A DNA stretch of 7,643 nt. It comes from Acidimicrobiia bacterium (lineage in GTDB: Bacteria; Actinomycetota; Acidimicrobiia; IMCC26256). Location of the stretch: the NCBI GenBank assembly GCA_023262065.1, contig JALRDW010000298.1:1-7643 (forward strand). Reading direction: 5' to 3'. Positions 1-6,546 of this stretch are shown one piece after another. A model generated the notes under the pieces. The model ran no database searches, was not told where the DNA came from, and saw nothing but the letters and a program-made list of their open reading frames with translations. The translations under genes and the position numbers were made by a program. How positions within the stretch are numbered: position 1 is the stretch's first letter; each line of letters begins with the position of its first letter.

Positions 1-746
1 GCCGGCCCGTACGCGGGGTCACGAGCCGCAAGGCCGTCGCCGCCAAGAAGAAGGCCACGAAGGCCGAGGACGGTCGCGCGCAGCGGCAGGTCAAGGAGGC
101 GATCGCCGAAGCCACCGCCGACGTGATGCAGCCCGAGGCGAAGCGCAAGCGACGTCGCCGCTCCCGCGGCGGTACCAAGCCGGCCGAGCCCGTCAACGAG
201 CCCGCCCCCTTCCTGCAGTTCGTGATCGACCACCGACCCGGCGGCGAGGTCGAGGGCACGGTGGAGTCGTTCTCCTCGCACGGTGCCTTCGTCACCGTCG
301 GGCAGGTGCGCTGCTACGTCCCGTTGTCCGCGATGGGTGATCCCGCCCCGACCCGGGCGCGCGACGCCCTCACCCAGGGCGAGGCGCGCACCTTCATCGT
401 CCAGGCGGTGGATGCGCCGCGCCGGGGCATCGAACTCGCACTCCCCGGCTTCGCCCGGCCCGCCGCGGCACCGAGCGACGAGACCGTGGACGCCGAGACC
501 CGCTCCCCGCGCCGGGCCCGCGGTGCCGCGAAGCGGGTCGCACCGGCCAAGAAGGCGAGCGGGACCACCACGAAGCAGGCCACGGCGACCAAGGCCACCA
601 AGGCCACCGCCAAGAAGGCGACGAAGCAAGCCGCGAAGAAGGCGACCCCCACGAAGACCCCCGCCAGGAAGACCGCGAAGAAGGCGACCCCCACGAAGAC
701 GCCGGCCAAGAAGGCGAGCGGGACCACCACGAAGCGGAAGGGCTGA
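1..746 (+). CDS. S1-domain RNA-binding protein with Lys/Ala-rich tail (5' end outside window)
   Basis: Seen: the frame beginning at base 3 is open from the left edge to TGA at 744-746. The stretch 3-122 reads as K/A/R-rich protein with G/C-ending codons, so the GTG/ATG at 123-128, which has no Shine-Dalgarno, is probably not the true start. Layout: a basic segment (KRKRRRRSRGG near 144-176), an S1-type OB-fold at about 240-450 (GGEVEGTVESF, GAFVTVG, CYVPLS, then GIELALPG), then an acidic linker and a roughly 70-residue tail of AKKAT/TPAKK units. S1 domains bind single-stranded RNA, and Lys/Ala tails resemble those of histone H1 and mycobacterial HU-like proteins. Inferred role: a nucleic-acid-binding protein of ribosome or nucleoid; the exact partner is unknown. 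It is followed after one base by the rhodanese gene, whose ribosome binding site lies in its last codons. A further domain could lie upstream. Confidence 0.82.
   Translation, partial: RPVRGVTSRKAVAAKKKATKAEDGRAQRQVKEAIAEATADVMQPEAKRKRRRRSRGGTKPAEPVNEPAPFLQFVIDHRPGGEVEGTVESFSSHGAFVTVGQVRCYVPLSAMGDPAPTRARDALTQGEARTFIVQAVDAPRRGIELALPGFARPAAAPSDETVDAETRSPRRARGAAKRVAPAKKASGTTTKQATATKATKATAKKATKQAAKKATPTKTPARKTAKKATPTKTPAKKASGTTTKRKG
543..735 (+). repeat. Direct repeats encoding the basic tail
   Basis: Two nested repeat pairs lie inside the S1-protein tail. A 34-base unit is identical at 543-576 and 702-735 (offset 159 bases, 53 codons). A 28-base unit is identical at 631-658 and 673-700 (offset 42 bases, 14 codons) and encodes AKKATPTKTPA. 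Both offsets are multiples of three, so the reading frame is kept. Identity at DNA level, not only protein level, suggests recent duplication or slippage and likely length variation between strains. Confidence 0.85.
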
Positions 747-747
747 G

Positions 748-1071
748 ATGAGCGCGATCCCCGAGATCACCGTCGACGAGGTGCGCGACGACCTCATCCT
801 CCTCGACGTCCGTGAGGCCGACGAGTGGGCGGCCGGGCGGGCCCCCGGCGCGATCCACCTCGCGCTCTCCGAACTCGCCGGTGCGACCCTCGACGTCGAA
901 CCCGGAGCGACCGTGCAGGTCATCTGCAAGGTGGGCGGTCGCTCGGCCCAGGCGACCGCGTACCTCCGGGATCAGGGCGTCGACGCGGTGAACGTGGTCG
1001 GCGGGATGCTCGCGTGGGCTGCGTCGGGCCGCGAGGTGGTCGCCGACGACGGCCCCGGCCGGGTCGCCTGA
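748..1071 (+). CDS. Single-domain rhodanese (sulfurtransferase-like) protein
   Basis: This is a 107-residue protein, the usual size of a free-standing rhodanese domain of the GlpE/PspE type. Seen: an N-terminal strand ending in LLDVREADEW (residues 18-27), the motif GAIHLAL (34-40), and the catalytic loop C60-K-V-G-G-R-S66, which fits the CxxGxRS signature with the persulfide-forming Cys present. A C-terminal VNVVGGMLAW segment (82-90) is typical of the family. Such enzymes transfer sulfane sulfur from thiosulfate or a protein persulfide to a thiol acceptor; they are normally cytoplasmic, and no signal peptide is visible. The ATG at 748 is supported by GGAAGGG at 736-742, five bases upstream, inside the end of the S1 gene. 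The frame stays open upstream to 283, but that part is only the shadow of the S1 gene. The physiological acceptor cannot be told from sequence. Confidence 0.9.
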   Translation: MSAIPEITVDEVRDDLILLDVREADEWAAGRAPGAIHLALSELAGATLDVEPGATVQVICKVGGRSAQATAYLRDQGVDAVNVVGGMLAWAASGREVVADDGPGRVA

Positions 1072-1075
1072 TCCC

Positions 1076-2341
1076 GTGGTCGCGGACCGGCCACTCGAGG
1101 GCATCCGAGTCCTCGACTGCTCGCGCGTCCTCTCCGGTCCCATCGCGGGCCGAGTGCTCCACGACCTCGGCGCCGAGGTCGTCAAGGTCGAACCGCCCGA
1201 GGGGGACCTCACCCGGTTCGCCGTTCCACGGGCCGGGATCACCTCGGCCTACTTCGCGCAGCAGAACACCGGGAAGCGCAACGTATCGATCGACCTCCAC
1301 CGCCCCGAGGGCGTGGACGCCCTGCTGCGGATCGGCGAGCACTGCGACGTGCTCATCGAGAACTCCCGACCGGGCGTGATGGATCGGCTCGGTCTCGGCT
1401 ACCCCGTGTTCGCCGCTCGCAACCCGGGTCTCGTGTACGCGTCCATCACCGGCTACGGCCAGGCCGGGCCGTGGTCCGACCGGCGCGCCTTCGCCGTCGT
1501 CATCCACGCCGAGATGGGTCTGCTCGAGGCGGGCGGGCGGTGGCGCGCCGACGCGGCCGGGGCCCACGACGCCGACCACCCCGAACCCGGGCTCGAGCAC
1601 CGACTCCGGGCCCAGGACCCGATGAGCCACGGCGACGTCTACGCCGGACTGCACTGCGCGTCGGCGATCCTCGCCGCGCTCATCCAGCGCGGACGGACCG
1701 GGCGGGGCCAGCACATCGACGTCGACATGGCGGAGGCACTCCTGCACGTCAACGACTTCGCGCACTGGGACCTCGCCGATGCGGATCCGGGGGCGACCCG
1801 ACCGAGCCTCGCGCCCGTCTACTCCCCGATCGTCACCGTGGGTGACGGGACCGACCTCGTCATCGCCGGCGACCCGAGCAACGGCATCGTCTTCGAGGGC
1901 TACGTGCTCGCGATGGATCGCCCCGAGTTGCGCGAGGATCCGCGCTTCGTCCCCGAGGCGCGCGGTGCGCACCGCCACGAGTTCCTCGCGATCATCCGTG
2001 AGTGGGTCGCGTCGTTCGAGCGGGTCGAGGACCTGCAGGCCCGGCTCGATGCCATCGGCCTCGTCAACGGCGTCGTGCGGACCATCGGTGAGGCGGCGAG
2101 CACGGAGTGGGCGGTGGCCCGGGGCGCGATCGCCGAGGTGGACGATCGAGCGGGCGGCGTGGCCCGCATCCCGCAGGCACCGTGGCGGTTCTCGGGGGCC
2201 GAGACCGGGGTGCGGGGCGTGCCGGCCTGGCGGGGCGAGCACAACCGTGAGGTGCTCCGCGAGCTCGCAGGACTCGACGATGCGGCGATCGACCGCCTCG
2301 AGGCCGACGGCGTGCTCTCGGCCCGACCCCCGCGGACCTGA
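1076..2341 (+). CDS. Family III CoA-transferase (CaiB/BaiF type)
   Basis: This is a 421-residue protein of typical family length. Family III enzymes move CoA between carboxylic acids through an aspartyl-CoA mixed anhydride. Seen: the N-terminal signature RVLDCSRVLSGP (11-22) followed by DLGAEVVKVEPPEGD; N64-TGKRN-S; DVLIENSRPGVMDRLGLGY; GYGQAGPWSD; MSHGDVYAGL with the expected catalytic Asp at 187; and the AILAAL / TGRGQHIDVDM block (T208 onward). The C-terminal part contains IPQAPWRFSGA and RGEHNREVL, as expected for this fold. The segment AVVIHAEMGLLEAGG matches a subgroup I recall as common in actinobacteria and without a settled substrate, so no gene name is given. The GTG start at 1076 is four bases after the rhodanese stop with only a weak ribosome binding site, which implies translational coupling. 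Substrate and pathway are unknown; fatty-acid, steroid or carnitine-type acids are possibilities only by family. Confidence 0.9.
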   Translation: MVADRPLEGIRVLDCSRVLSGPIAGRVLHDLGAEVVKVEPPEGDLTRFAVPRAGITSAYFAQQNTGKRNVSIDLHRPEGVDALLRIGEHCDVLIENSRPGVMDRLGLGYPVFAARNPGLVYASITGYGQAGPWSDRRAFAVVIHAEMGLLEAGGRWRADAAGAHDADHPEPGLEHRLRAQDPMSHGDVYAGLHCASAILAALIQRGRTGRGQHIDVDMAEALLHVNDFAHWDLADADPGATRPSLAPVYSPIVTVGDGTDLVIAGDPSNGIVFEGYVLAMDRPELREDPRFVPEARGAHRHEFLAIIREWVASFERVEDLQARLDAIGLVNGVVRTIGEAASTEWAVARGAIAEVDDRAGGVARIPQAPWRFSGAETGVRGVPAWRGEHNREVLRELAGLDDAAIDRLEADGVLSARPPRT

Positions 2342-2344
2342 CCC

Positions 2345-2373
2345 TTGTCCGGCCGCCCGCGCGGCCGTAACCT
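2345..2373 (+). promoter_or_regulatory. Predicted sigma-70-type promoter for the PKD-like protein gene
   Basis: TTGTCC at 2345-2350 and TAACCT at 2368-2373 are separated by 17 bases, the preferred spacing for the housekeeping sigma factor. TAACCT fits the TAnnnT pattern of actinobacterial -10 boxes. The predicted transcript would start near 2380 and carry a leader of about 40 bases with a Shine-Dalgarno. Not tested by mapping. Confidence 0.55.
2350..2367. repeat. GC palindrome filling the promoter spacer
   Basis: CGGCCGC at 2350-2356 is complementary to GCGGCCG at 2361-2367 with a four-base loop (CCGC), giving a seven-bp G/C-only stem. It begins nine bases after the CoA-transferase stop, so it could be a transcript-end hairpin, although no T-run follows. 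It also occupies exactly the space between the -35 and -10 boxes of the next gene, so an operator role is an alternative. Confidence 0.5.
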
Positions 2374-2408
2374 CGGACCTGCACGCCCCACGGACGGGGC
2401 CCGACGCC

Positions 2409-2416
2409 AAGGAAGG
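2409..2416 (+). promoter_or_regulatory. Strong ribosome binding site for the PKD-like gene
   Basis: AAGGAAGG at 2409-2416 ends five bases before ATG 2422. This fixes the start and is the best Shine-Dalgarno in the window. Confidence 0.75.
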
Positions 2417-2421
2417 CACCG

Positions 2422-3276
2422 ATGCACGCTCCCTCGCTCCTGCGCGCCGCCCGGCTCGCTCTCGTCGCCCTGGTGGTCCTCGCCGCCGCGCTCGCCACCG
2501 CGATCGCGGTGACGCTCCTCGGTCGGCATCCCACGACCGCACTCGCCGCCGTCACCTCCGAGGTCTCGACCGACCCGACCGGGGCCACGGTCACGATCGA
2601 CGCCCGCGGCACCTGGCGCGAGACGGGCGGGCGGGGTGGTCGTGGGCCGACCGGCGGGTGCCGCCGCGTCTGGGTCCGAGCGGTCGCGCCGGTGCACCTC
2701 GACCGGGGCGGCACGATGTGGAACGGGCGCCACCCCATGCCGTCGAAGCCGACGCCGGACTCGATCGCGTACCACGTGTACTGCGGCGGCGTGTACGTGA
2801 CGAGCGTGTGGCTGAGGCCCTCGGCGTTCACCCCGGATCAGGGCACCGCGCGCGACCTCGCGCTCCGACTCGTCACGCGCCTGCCCTACCCGGCGCTCGG
2901 CATCGCGCTCGACCCGTCCGCGCGCGGCCTCGCGGGACTCGACTCGTACCTCGCGACCACCGGATTCACGGGGAGGATCGCTGACCGGGTGAGCGCGTTC
3001 GGCGCGACCGTCGAGGTCGAGGCGATCCCGACCACGATCACCTGGGACCCGGGCGACGGCACCGGCACCGTGCGCGTGCCGTTCACCGCGGCCACCCGCG
3101 GGCTGCTGGCCCACCGGTACGAACGACGGTCACCCGGGTACCCGGTCCGGGCGACCCTCGACCTCGCGGTGCGGTGGCGCACACCCGGTGGCGCCTGGCA
3201 GACCCTGCCCCCGATCGTCCGGCAGGCGTCGCGCGCCTACCCGGTCACCGCGGCACGCAGCGTGCTCGTGCCCTGA
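2422..3276 (+). CDS. Membrane-anchored or secreted PKD-like domain protein, function unknown
   Basis: This is a 284-residue protein. Seen: a short basic start (R8, R11), then a long hydrophobic stretch at about 12-33 ending at GRHP. It could be an uncleaved N-terminal anchor or a signal peptide with a cleavage-like ALAA at 40-43. The rest is predicted outside the membrane. There are two cysteines (C80, C121), which could form a disulfide. The middle segment RPSAFTP...LALRLVTRLPYP and the later W208-DPGDG213, H231-R-Y, PGYPV and AVRWRTPGGAW blocks match the layout of uncharacterised actinobacterial PKD-domain proteins: WDxGDGT, then H(T/R)Y, then alternating beta strands with W at the end. That match is from recall of the family pattern, not a search. 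PKD folds usually mediate surface contacts, so an envelope role is inferred. The gene has its own predicted promoter and stands alone between two multi-gene groups; no function can be named. Confidence 0.82.
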   Translation: MHAPSLLRAARLALVALVVLAAALATAIAVTLLGRHPTTALAAVTSEVSTDPTGATVTIDARGTWRETGGRGGRGPTGGCRRVWVRAVAPVHLDRGGTMWNGRHPMPSKPTPDSIAYHVYCGGVYVTSVWLRPSAFTPDQGTARDLALRLVTRLPYPALGIALDPSARGLAGLDSYLATTGFTGRIADRVSAFGATVEVEAIPTTITWDPGDGTGTVRVPFTAATRGLLAHRYERRSPGYPVRATLDLAVRWRTPGGAWQTLPPIVRQASRAYPVTAARSVLVP

Positions 3277-3297
3277 ACTCCGGCCTCGTTCGGCCCG

Positions 3298-3328
3298 CGG
3301 CACGGCGGGTAGCCTCCCCGCCGTGCCG
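3298..3328. repeat. 12-bp perfect inverted repeat over the glpD start
   Basis: The left arm at 3298-3309 (CGGCACGGCGGG) is fully complementary to the right arm at 3317-3328, with a seven-base loop TAGCCTC at 3310-3316. The loop contains the -10 box of glpD, and the right arm contains its GTG start codon (3323-3325). It lies 21 bases after the stop of the preceding gene, so it could double as a terminator stem; no T-run follows. As DNA it could be an operator for a dimeric regulator. Confidence 0.8.
3310..3315 (+). promoter_or_regulatory. Predicted -10 box of a leaderless glpD promoter
   Basis: TAGCCT fits TAnnnT and ends seven bases before GTG 3323, so transcription would begin at or next to the start codon. 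There is no Shine-Dalgarno in front of the GTG, as expected for a leaderless mRNA. No convincing -35 box is visible; TTCGGC at 3289-3294 is weak, with a 15-base spacer. Confidence 0.5.
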
Positions 3329-4948
3329 ACGACCTTCGACCGCGCCCAGGCCCTCGCCCGTCTCGAGGCCGAGACCTTCGACGTCCTCGTGGTCGGCGGG
3401 GGGATCACCGGGGTCGGCGTGGCCCTCGACGCGGCCTCCCGGGGCCTGCGCACCGCCCTGGTCGAGCGGGACGACTTCTCGTCGGGCACATCCTCGAAGT
3501 CCTCGAAGCTCGCCCACGGCGGCCTGCGCTACCTGCAGCAGAAGGAGTTCGGGCTGGTCTACGAGGCGCTGTACGAGCGCACGATCATGCTGCGCAACGC
3601 CCCGCACCTCGTGCGCGAGCTGCCGTTCCTCATCCCGGTCCTCACCCGTGACGGGCTCATGAACCCGAAGATCGCACGGGCCCTCGGTTCGGCCCTGTGG
3701 CTCTACGACCTCACCGGCGGCGTCCGCAGCGGGAAGATCCACCGGCGCATCTCGAAGGCCCGAGCCCTCGAGCACATGCCGACGCTGCGCGAGTCCAACC
3801 TCGCGAGTGCGTACGTCTACTACGACGCGCAGGTCGACGACTCCCGCCTCACCCTCACCGTCGCCCGCACCGCGGCGGCCCACGGCGCCGCGGTCGCGAA
3901 CCACACCGCCGTGGTCGACCTGCTCAAGGATGCGGCCGGCACGGTGCGTGGCGCCACCGTCGAGGCCGACGGACGGCAGTTCGACGTCCGGGCCCGCGCG
4001 GTCGTGAACGCAGCGGGTGTCTGGTCGGACTCGGTCCGGGCGATGGACGAGGGTGCCGACCCGCGCTCGATCCGACCGGCCAAGGGCATCCACATCACCG
4101 TGCCGTGGGAGAAGGTGCGCAACGACATCGCCACGATCGTGCCGGTGCCCAAGGACCGCCGGTCGATCTTCGTCGTGCCGTGGGGCGACTTCACCTACAT
4201 CGGCACGACCGACACCGACTACGACGGCGACTCGGACGACCCGCAGTGCACCCCCGAGGACGTGCAGTACTGCCTCGACGCCATGAACCTCGCGATGAGC
4301 GAGCCCCTCACGCACGCCGACGTCACCGGGGTGTGGGCCGGGCTCCGGCCGCTCATCGCCGGCGGCAGCGTCGGCGACAAGACCAAGGACCTCTCCCGCA
4401 AGCACGGGGTGAGCACATCCCCCGGTGGCGTCACGACGATCACCGGCGGGAAGCTGACGACCTACCGCCGCATGGCGGCCGACACGGTCGACGCCGTGGC
4501 CGAGCGCCTCGACATGAGGACGCGGTCGCGCACCAAGAAGCTCCGGCTCCTCGGGGCCGAGGGCTCCCAGCCCGCCGATGAGCACCTCCAGAGCCGGTAC
4601 GGATCGCTCGGCGCCGACGTGCTCACCCTCGCCCACTCGGACGCCGACCTCGCCGCCCCCCTCATCCCGGGCCTGCCCTACCTGCGGGCCGAGGCCGTCT
4701 ACGCGATCCGCGAGGAGATGGCGGGCACCCTCGCCGATGTCCTCGAGCGCCGGACCCGGGCCCGCATCATCGCCCGGGATGCGAGCCTCGCCGCCGCGCC
4801 GGCGGTCGCGGCCCTCATGGCCCGCGAACTCGGATGGGACGACGACCGCACGCAGGCCGAGGTCGCGGCGTACACCGCGTCGATCGCCCACGAGCGCTCT
4901 GTCAGCGCCCTCCCGGCGTCCGCGGTCGACCTCGGCTTCGGGGCCTGA
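3323..4948 (+). CDS. glpD: FAD-dependent glycerol-3-phosphate dehydrogenase
   Basis: This is a 541-residue protein. The enzyme oxidises sn-glycerol 3-phosphate to DHAP and passes electrons to quinone at the inner face of the membrane. Seen: the dinucleotide-binding motif VVGGGITGVG (23-32) and the FAD segment GTSSKSSKLAHGGLRYLQ (55-72). These are followed by NAPHLVRELPF, YYDAQVDDSRLT, AAGVWSD, RPAKGIHITVP and PWGDFTYIGTTDTDYDGD. The substrate-side motifs are WAGLRPL (338-344) and TGGKLTTYR (374-382). The C-terminal helical DAO_C domain spans about 410-530. All major family motifs are intact. The start at GTG 3323 is chosen because MPTTFDRAQALARLE matches the usual GlpD N-terminus; the in-frame ATG at 3188 would lie deep in the preceding gene. 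The gene is followed 85 bases later by the AGPS-like gene and then a glycerol-kinase-like gene, which supports a role in glycerol or ether-glycerol metabolism. Confidence 0.96.
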   Translation: MPTTFDRAQALARLEAETFDVLVVGGGITGVGVALDAASRGLRTALVERDDFSSGTSSKSSKLAHGGLRYLQQKEFGLVYEALYERTIMLRNAPHLVRELPFLIPVLTRDGLMNPKIARALGSALWLYDLTGGVRSGKIHRRISKARALEHMPTLRESNLASAYVYYDAQVDDSRLTLTVARTAAAHGAAVANHTAVVDLLKDAAGTVRGATVEADGRQFDVRARAVVNAAGVWSDSVRAMDEGADPRSIRPAKGIHITVPWEKVRNDIATIVPVPKDRRSIFVVPWGDFTYIGTTDTDYDGDSDDPQCTPEDVQYCLDAMNLAMSEPLTHADVTGVWAGLRPLIAGGSVGDKTKDLSRKHGVSTSPGGVTTITGGKLTTYRRMAADTVDAVAERLDMRTRSRTKKLRLLGAEGSQPADEHLQSRYGSLGADVLTLAHSDADLAAPLIPGLPYLRAEAVYAIREEMAGTLADVLERRTRARIIARDASLAAAPAVAALMARELGWDDDRTQAEVAAYTASIAHERSVSALPASAVDLGFGA

Positions 4949-4975
4949 GCGACCCCGCACGGCCCGGCACGGATC

Positions 4976-5001
4976 CGGCGCCAGCCTCTAGGTTGGCGCC
5001 G
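4976..5001. repeat. 11-bp inverted repeat between glpD and the AGPS-like gene
   Basis: CGGCGCCAGCC at 4976-4986 pairs with GGTTGGCGCCG at 4991-5001 around a TCTA loop. Ten pairs are Watson-Crick and one is G-T (4984/4993). It lies 27 bases after the glpD stop, so it may end the glpD transcript, but no T-run follows. Loop and right arm overlap the predicted -10 box of the next gene. Confidence 0.7.
4989..4994 (+). promoter_or_regulatory. Predicted -10 box for the AGPS-like gene
   Basis: TAGGTT fits TAnnnT and is the only A/T-containing hexamer of this type in the 85-base gap. Transcription from it would start near 5001 and give a leader of about 33 bases with a Shine-Dalgarno. No recognisable -35 box is seen about 17 bases upstream, so this is a weak call; read-through from glpD is equally possible. 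Confidence 0.35.
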
Positions 5002-5021
5002 TCCGTCGACCCGATCGACCC

Positions 5022-5028
5022 GAGAGGA
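5022..5028 (+). promoter_or_regulatory. Ribosome binding site of the AGPS-like gene
   Basis: GAGAGGA at 5022-5028 ends five bases before GTG 5034 and decides that start; no alternative start near the conserved region has such a site. Confidence 0.65.
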
Positions 5029-5033
5029 CCCGC

Positions 5034-6536
5034 GTGAGCCCGTCCGGTCAGCCCACTGCCCCCATCGCGATCGCCGGCGAACCGGCCGCGGTCACGAGCC
5101 ACCTCACGGCCACGCGGGTCGAGATCACACCCGCACAGATCGATGCGCTGCTCGCCACCGGGGCGACCGTGAGCACCATGGACGGTGAGATCGTCGAGGC
5201 GAGCCGCGACTGGTGGCCCCTCGCCATGATCTGGGCGCTCGACGGTCAGGTCGGTGCACGGGCCGCCGCCATCGTGCGGCCCACCGACGCGGCCCAGGTC
5301 GCCGCCGTCCTGAGGGTCTGCGACGACGCCCGCATCCCCGTGACCGCGGCAGGGGGTCGCTCGGGCGTCTGCGGCGCGAGCGTGCCGGTGCACGGCGGCG
5401 TGCTGCTCGACATGACCGCGCTCGACGGCATCGTCGAGGTCGACCTCGATTCGATGCTCGTGCGCGTGCTGCCGGGCACCTTCGGCACCTGGTTCGAGGA
5501 GACCCTGCGCAACGACCACGGCGTGACCGCCGGGCACTGGCCGCAGTCGATCGACCTGTCCACGGTCGGCGGCTGGGTCGCCTGCCGCGGCGCGGGGCAG
5601 TACTCGACCCGGTACGGGAAGATCGAGGACATCGTCGCCGGCCTCGAGGTCGCGCTGGCCGACGGTCGCGTGATCCGCACCGGCGGCGCGCCGCGTGCCG
5701 CGGTCGGCCCCGACCTCACGCAGTTGTTCGTCGGATCCGAGGGCACGCTCGGCATCGTCACCGAGGTGACCCTGCGGCTCCACCCGGCCCCCGCCACCGA
5801 GCGGCGCGCGGCGTACTCGTTCGCCACGTTCGCCGACGGGCTCGAGGTCTGCCGGCGCATCATGCGCCGGGGTGCCCGCCCCGCGGTGCTGCGGCACTAC
5901 GACGAGATCGAGGGCGACCGCTCCTACAAGACCGGCGACCGCCAGGTGCTGCTCGTCATGGACGAGGGCGACCCCGCGATCGTCGAGGCCACGATGCAGG
6001 TCGTCGAGGAGGAGGCCCGCGCGGTGGGCGGTGAGTCGCTCGACGTCGCGCTCGTCGAGCAGTGGATGGGTCACCGCAACGACGTGAGCGCGCTCGAGGC
6101 CCTCATCACCCGCGGCTACGTCGTCGACACGATGGAGATCTCCGCACCGTGGGGCGCGTGCGCCGACATCTATGCGGCCGCGACCGCAGCGATCCGAGGG
6201 GTCGAGGGCACGATGGTCGCCAGCGCCCACCAGTCCCACTCGTACCCGGACGGCGCGTGCCTCTACTTCACCTTCGCCGGCAACCCGCCGGCCGAGGGGC
6301 GCGAGGCCTACTACCGCGCCGCGTGGGATGCGGGTCAGCGGGCGGTGCTCGCGAACGGCGGTGCGCTGTCGCACCACCACGGCGTCGGCCTCAACCGGTC
6401 GCGCTTCATCGCCGAGGCGCTCGGCACCGCACACGGCGTGCTCGTCGACGTGAAGCGTGCCCTCGACCCCAACGGCATCCTCAACCCCGGCAAGCTCGGC
6501 CTCCCCGACCCGTGGGGCGGGCCGGCGTGGCCGTGA
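5034..6536 (+). CDS. FAD-binding oxidase, alkyl-DHAP synthase (AGPS)-like
   Basis: This is a 500-residue protein of the vanillyl-alcohol-oxidase/PCMH FAD superfamily. In AGPS the FAD enzyme swaps the acyl chain of acyl-DHAP for a fatty alcohol, making the ether bond of ether lipids. Seen: SRDWWPLAMIW and AAIVRPTDAAQVAAVL open the FAD domain. The pyrophosphate loop is VTAAGGRSGVCGA (103-115). DLSTVGGW (174-181) and STRYGKIEDIV (191-201) follow, then VGSEGTLGIVTEV (233-245). The substrate domain has VLRHYDE (R287), SAPWG, CLYFTF (Y411), ANGGALSHHHGVG (H447-H449) and terminal NPGKLG. The Tyr, Arg and triple-His positions match the catalytic residues of mammalian AGPS as I remember them. No peroxisomal or secretion signal is visible. 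The bacterial homologues are mostly uncharacterised, so a plain FAD dehydrogenase acting on a hydroxy acid is the alternative. The kinase gene follows after 10 bases. Confidence 0.85.
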   Translation: MSPSGQPTAPIAIAGEPAAVTSHLTATRVEITPAQIDALLATGATVSTMDGEIVEASRDWWPLAMIWALDGQVGARAAAIVRPTDAAQVAAVLRVCDDARIPVTAAGGRSGVCGASVPVHGGVLLDMTALDGIVEVDLDSMLVRVLPGTFGTWFEETLRNDHGVTAGHWPQSIDLSTVGGWVACRGAGQYSTRYGKIEDIVAGLEVALADGRVIRTGGAPRAAVGPDLTQLFVGSEGTLGIVTEVTLRLHPAPATERRAAYSFATFADGLEVCRRIMRRGARPAVLRHYDEIEGDRSYKTGDRQVLLVMDEGDPAIVEATMQVVEEEARAVGGESLDVALVEQWMGHRNDVSALEALITRGYVVDTMEISAPWGACADIYAAATAAIRGVEGTMVASAHQSHSYPDGACLYFTFAGNPPAEGREAYYRAAWDAGQRAVLANGGALSHHHGVGLNRSRFIAEALGTAHGVLVDVKRALDPNGILNPGKLGLPDPWGGPAWP

Positions 6537-6546
6537 GCCCTCGGTC

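Noticed and set aside
314..730. Apparent repetitive membrane protein on the - strand (FLAGVFVGVAFFA repeats)
   Set aside because: It is the exact antisense of the AKK/TPAKK repeats in the S1-protein tail: the complement of Lys codons reads as Phe/Leu. It is not an independent gene.
543..735. CRISPR-like or other non-coding direct repeats
   Set aside because: There are only two copies of each unit, the spacing is in frame, and the units encode a low-complexity basic tail. There are no regular spacers.
283..747. Upstream extension of the rhodanese frame
   Set aside because: This part is an Arg/Pro-rich shadow of the S1 gene. ATG 748 has a good ribosome binding site and starts the real domain.
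2385..2400. Small hairpin GCCCC/GGGGC in the leader of the PKD-like gene
   Set aside because: A five-bp G/C stem is expected by chance at this composition, and nothing supports a riboswitch or attenuator.
920..2542. 540-codon open frame on the - strand
   Set aside because: It lies opposite the rhodanese and CoA-transferase genes, both of which have intact family motifs on the + strand. The translation is Arg/Gly/Pro-rich with no recognisable motif, as expected for antisense of GC-rich coding DNA.
3188..3322. Upstream start for GlpD
   Set aside because: The extension overlaps the PKD-like gene by about 90 bases and does not resemble GlpD N-termini. GTG 3323 gives the expected length and beginning.
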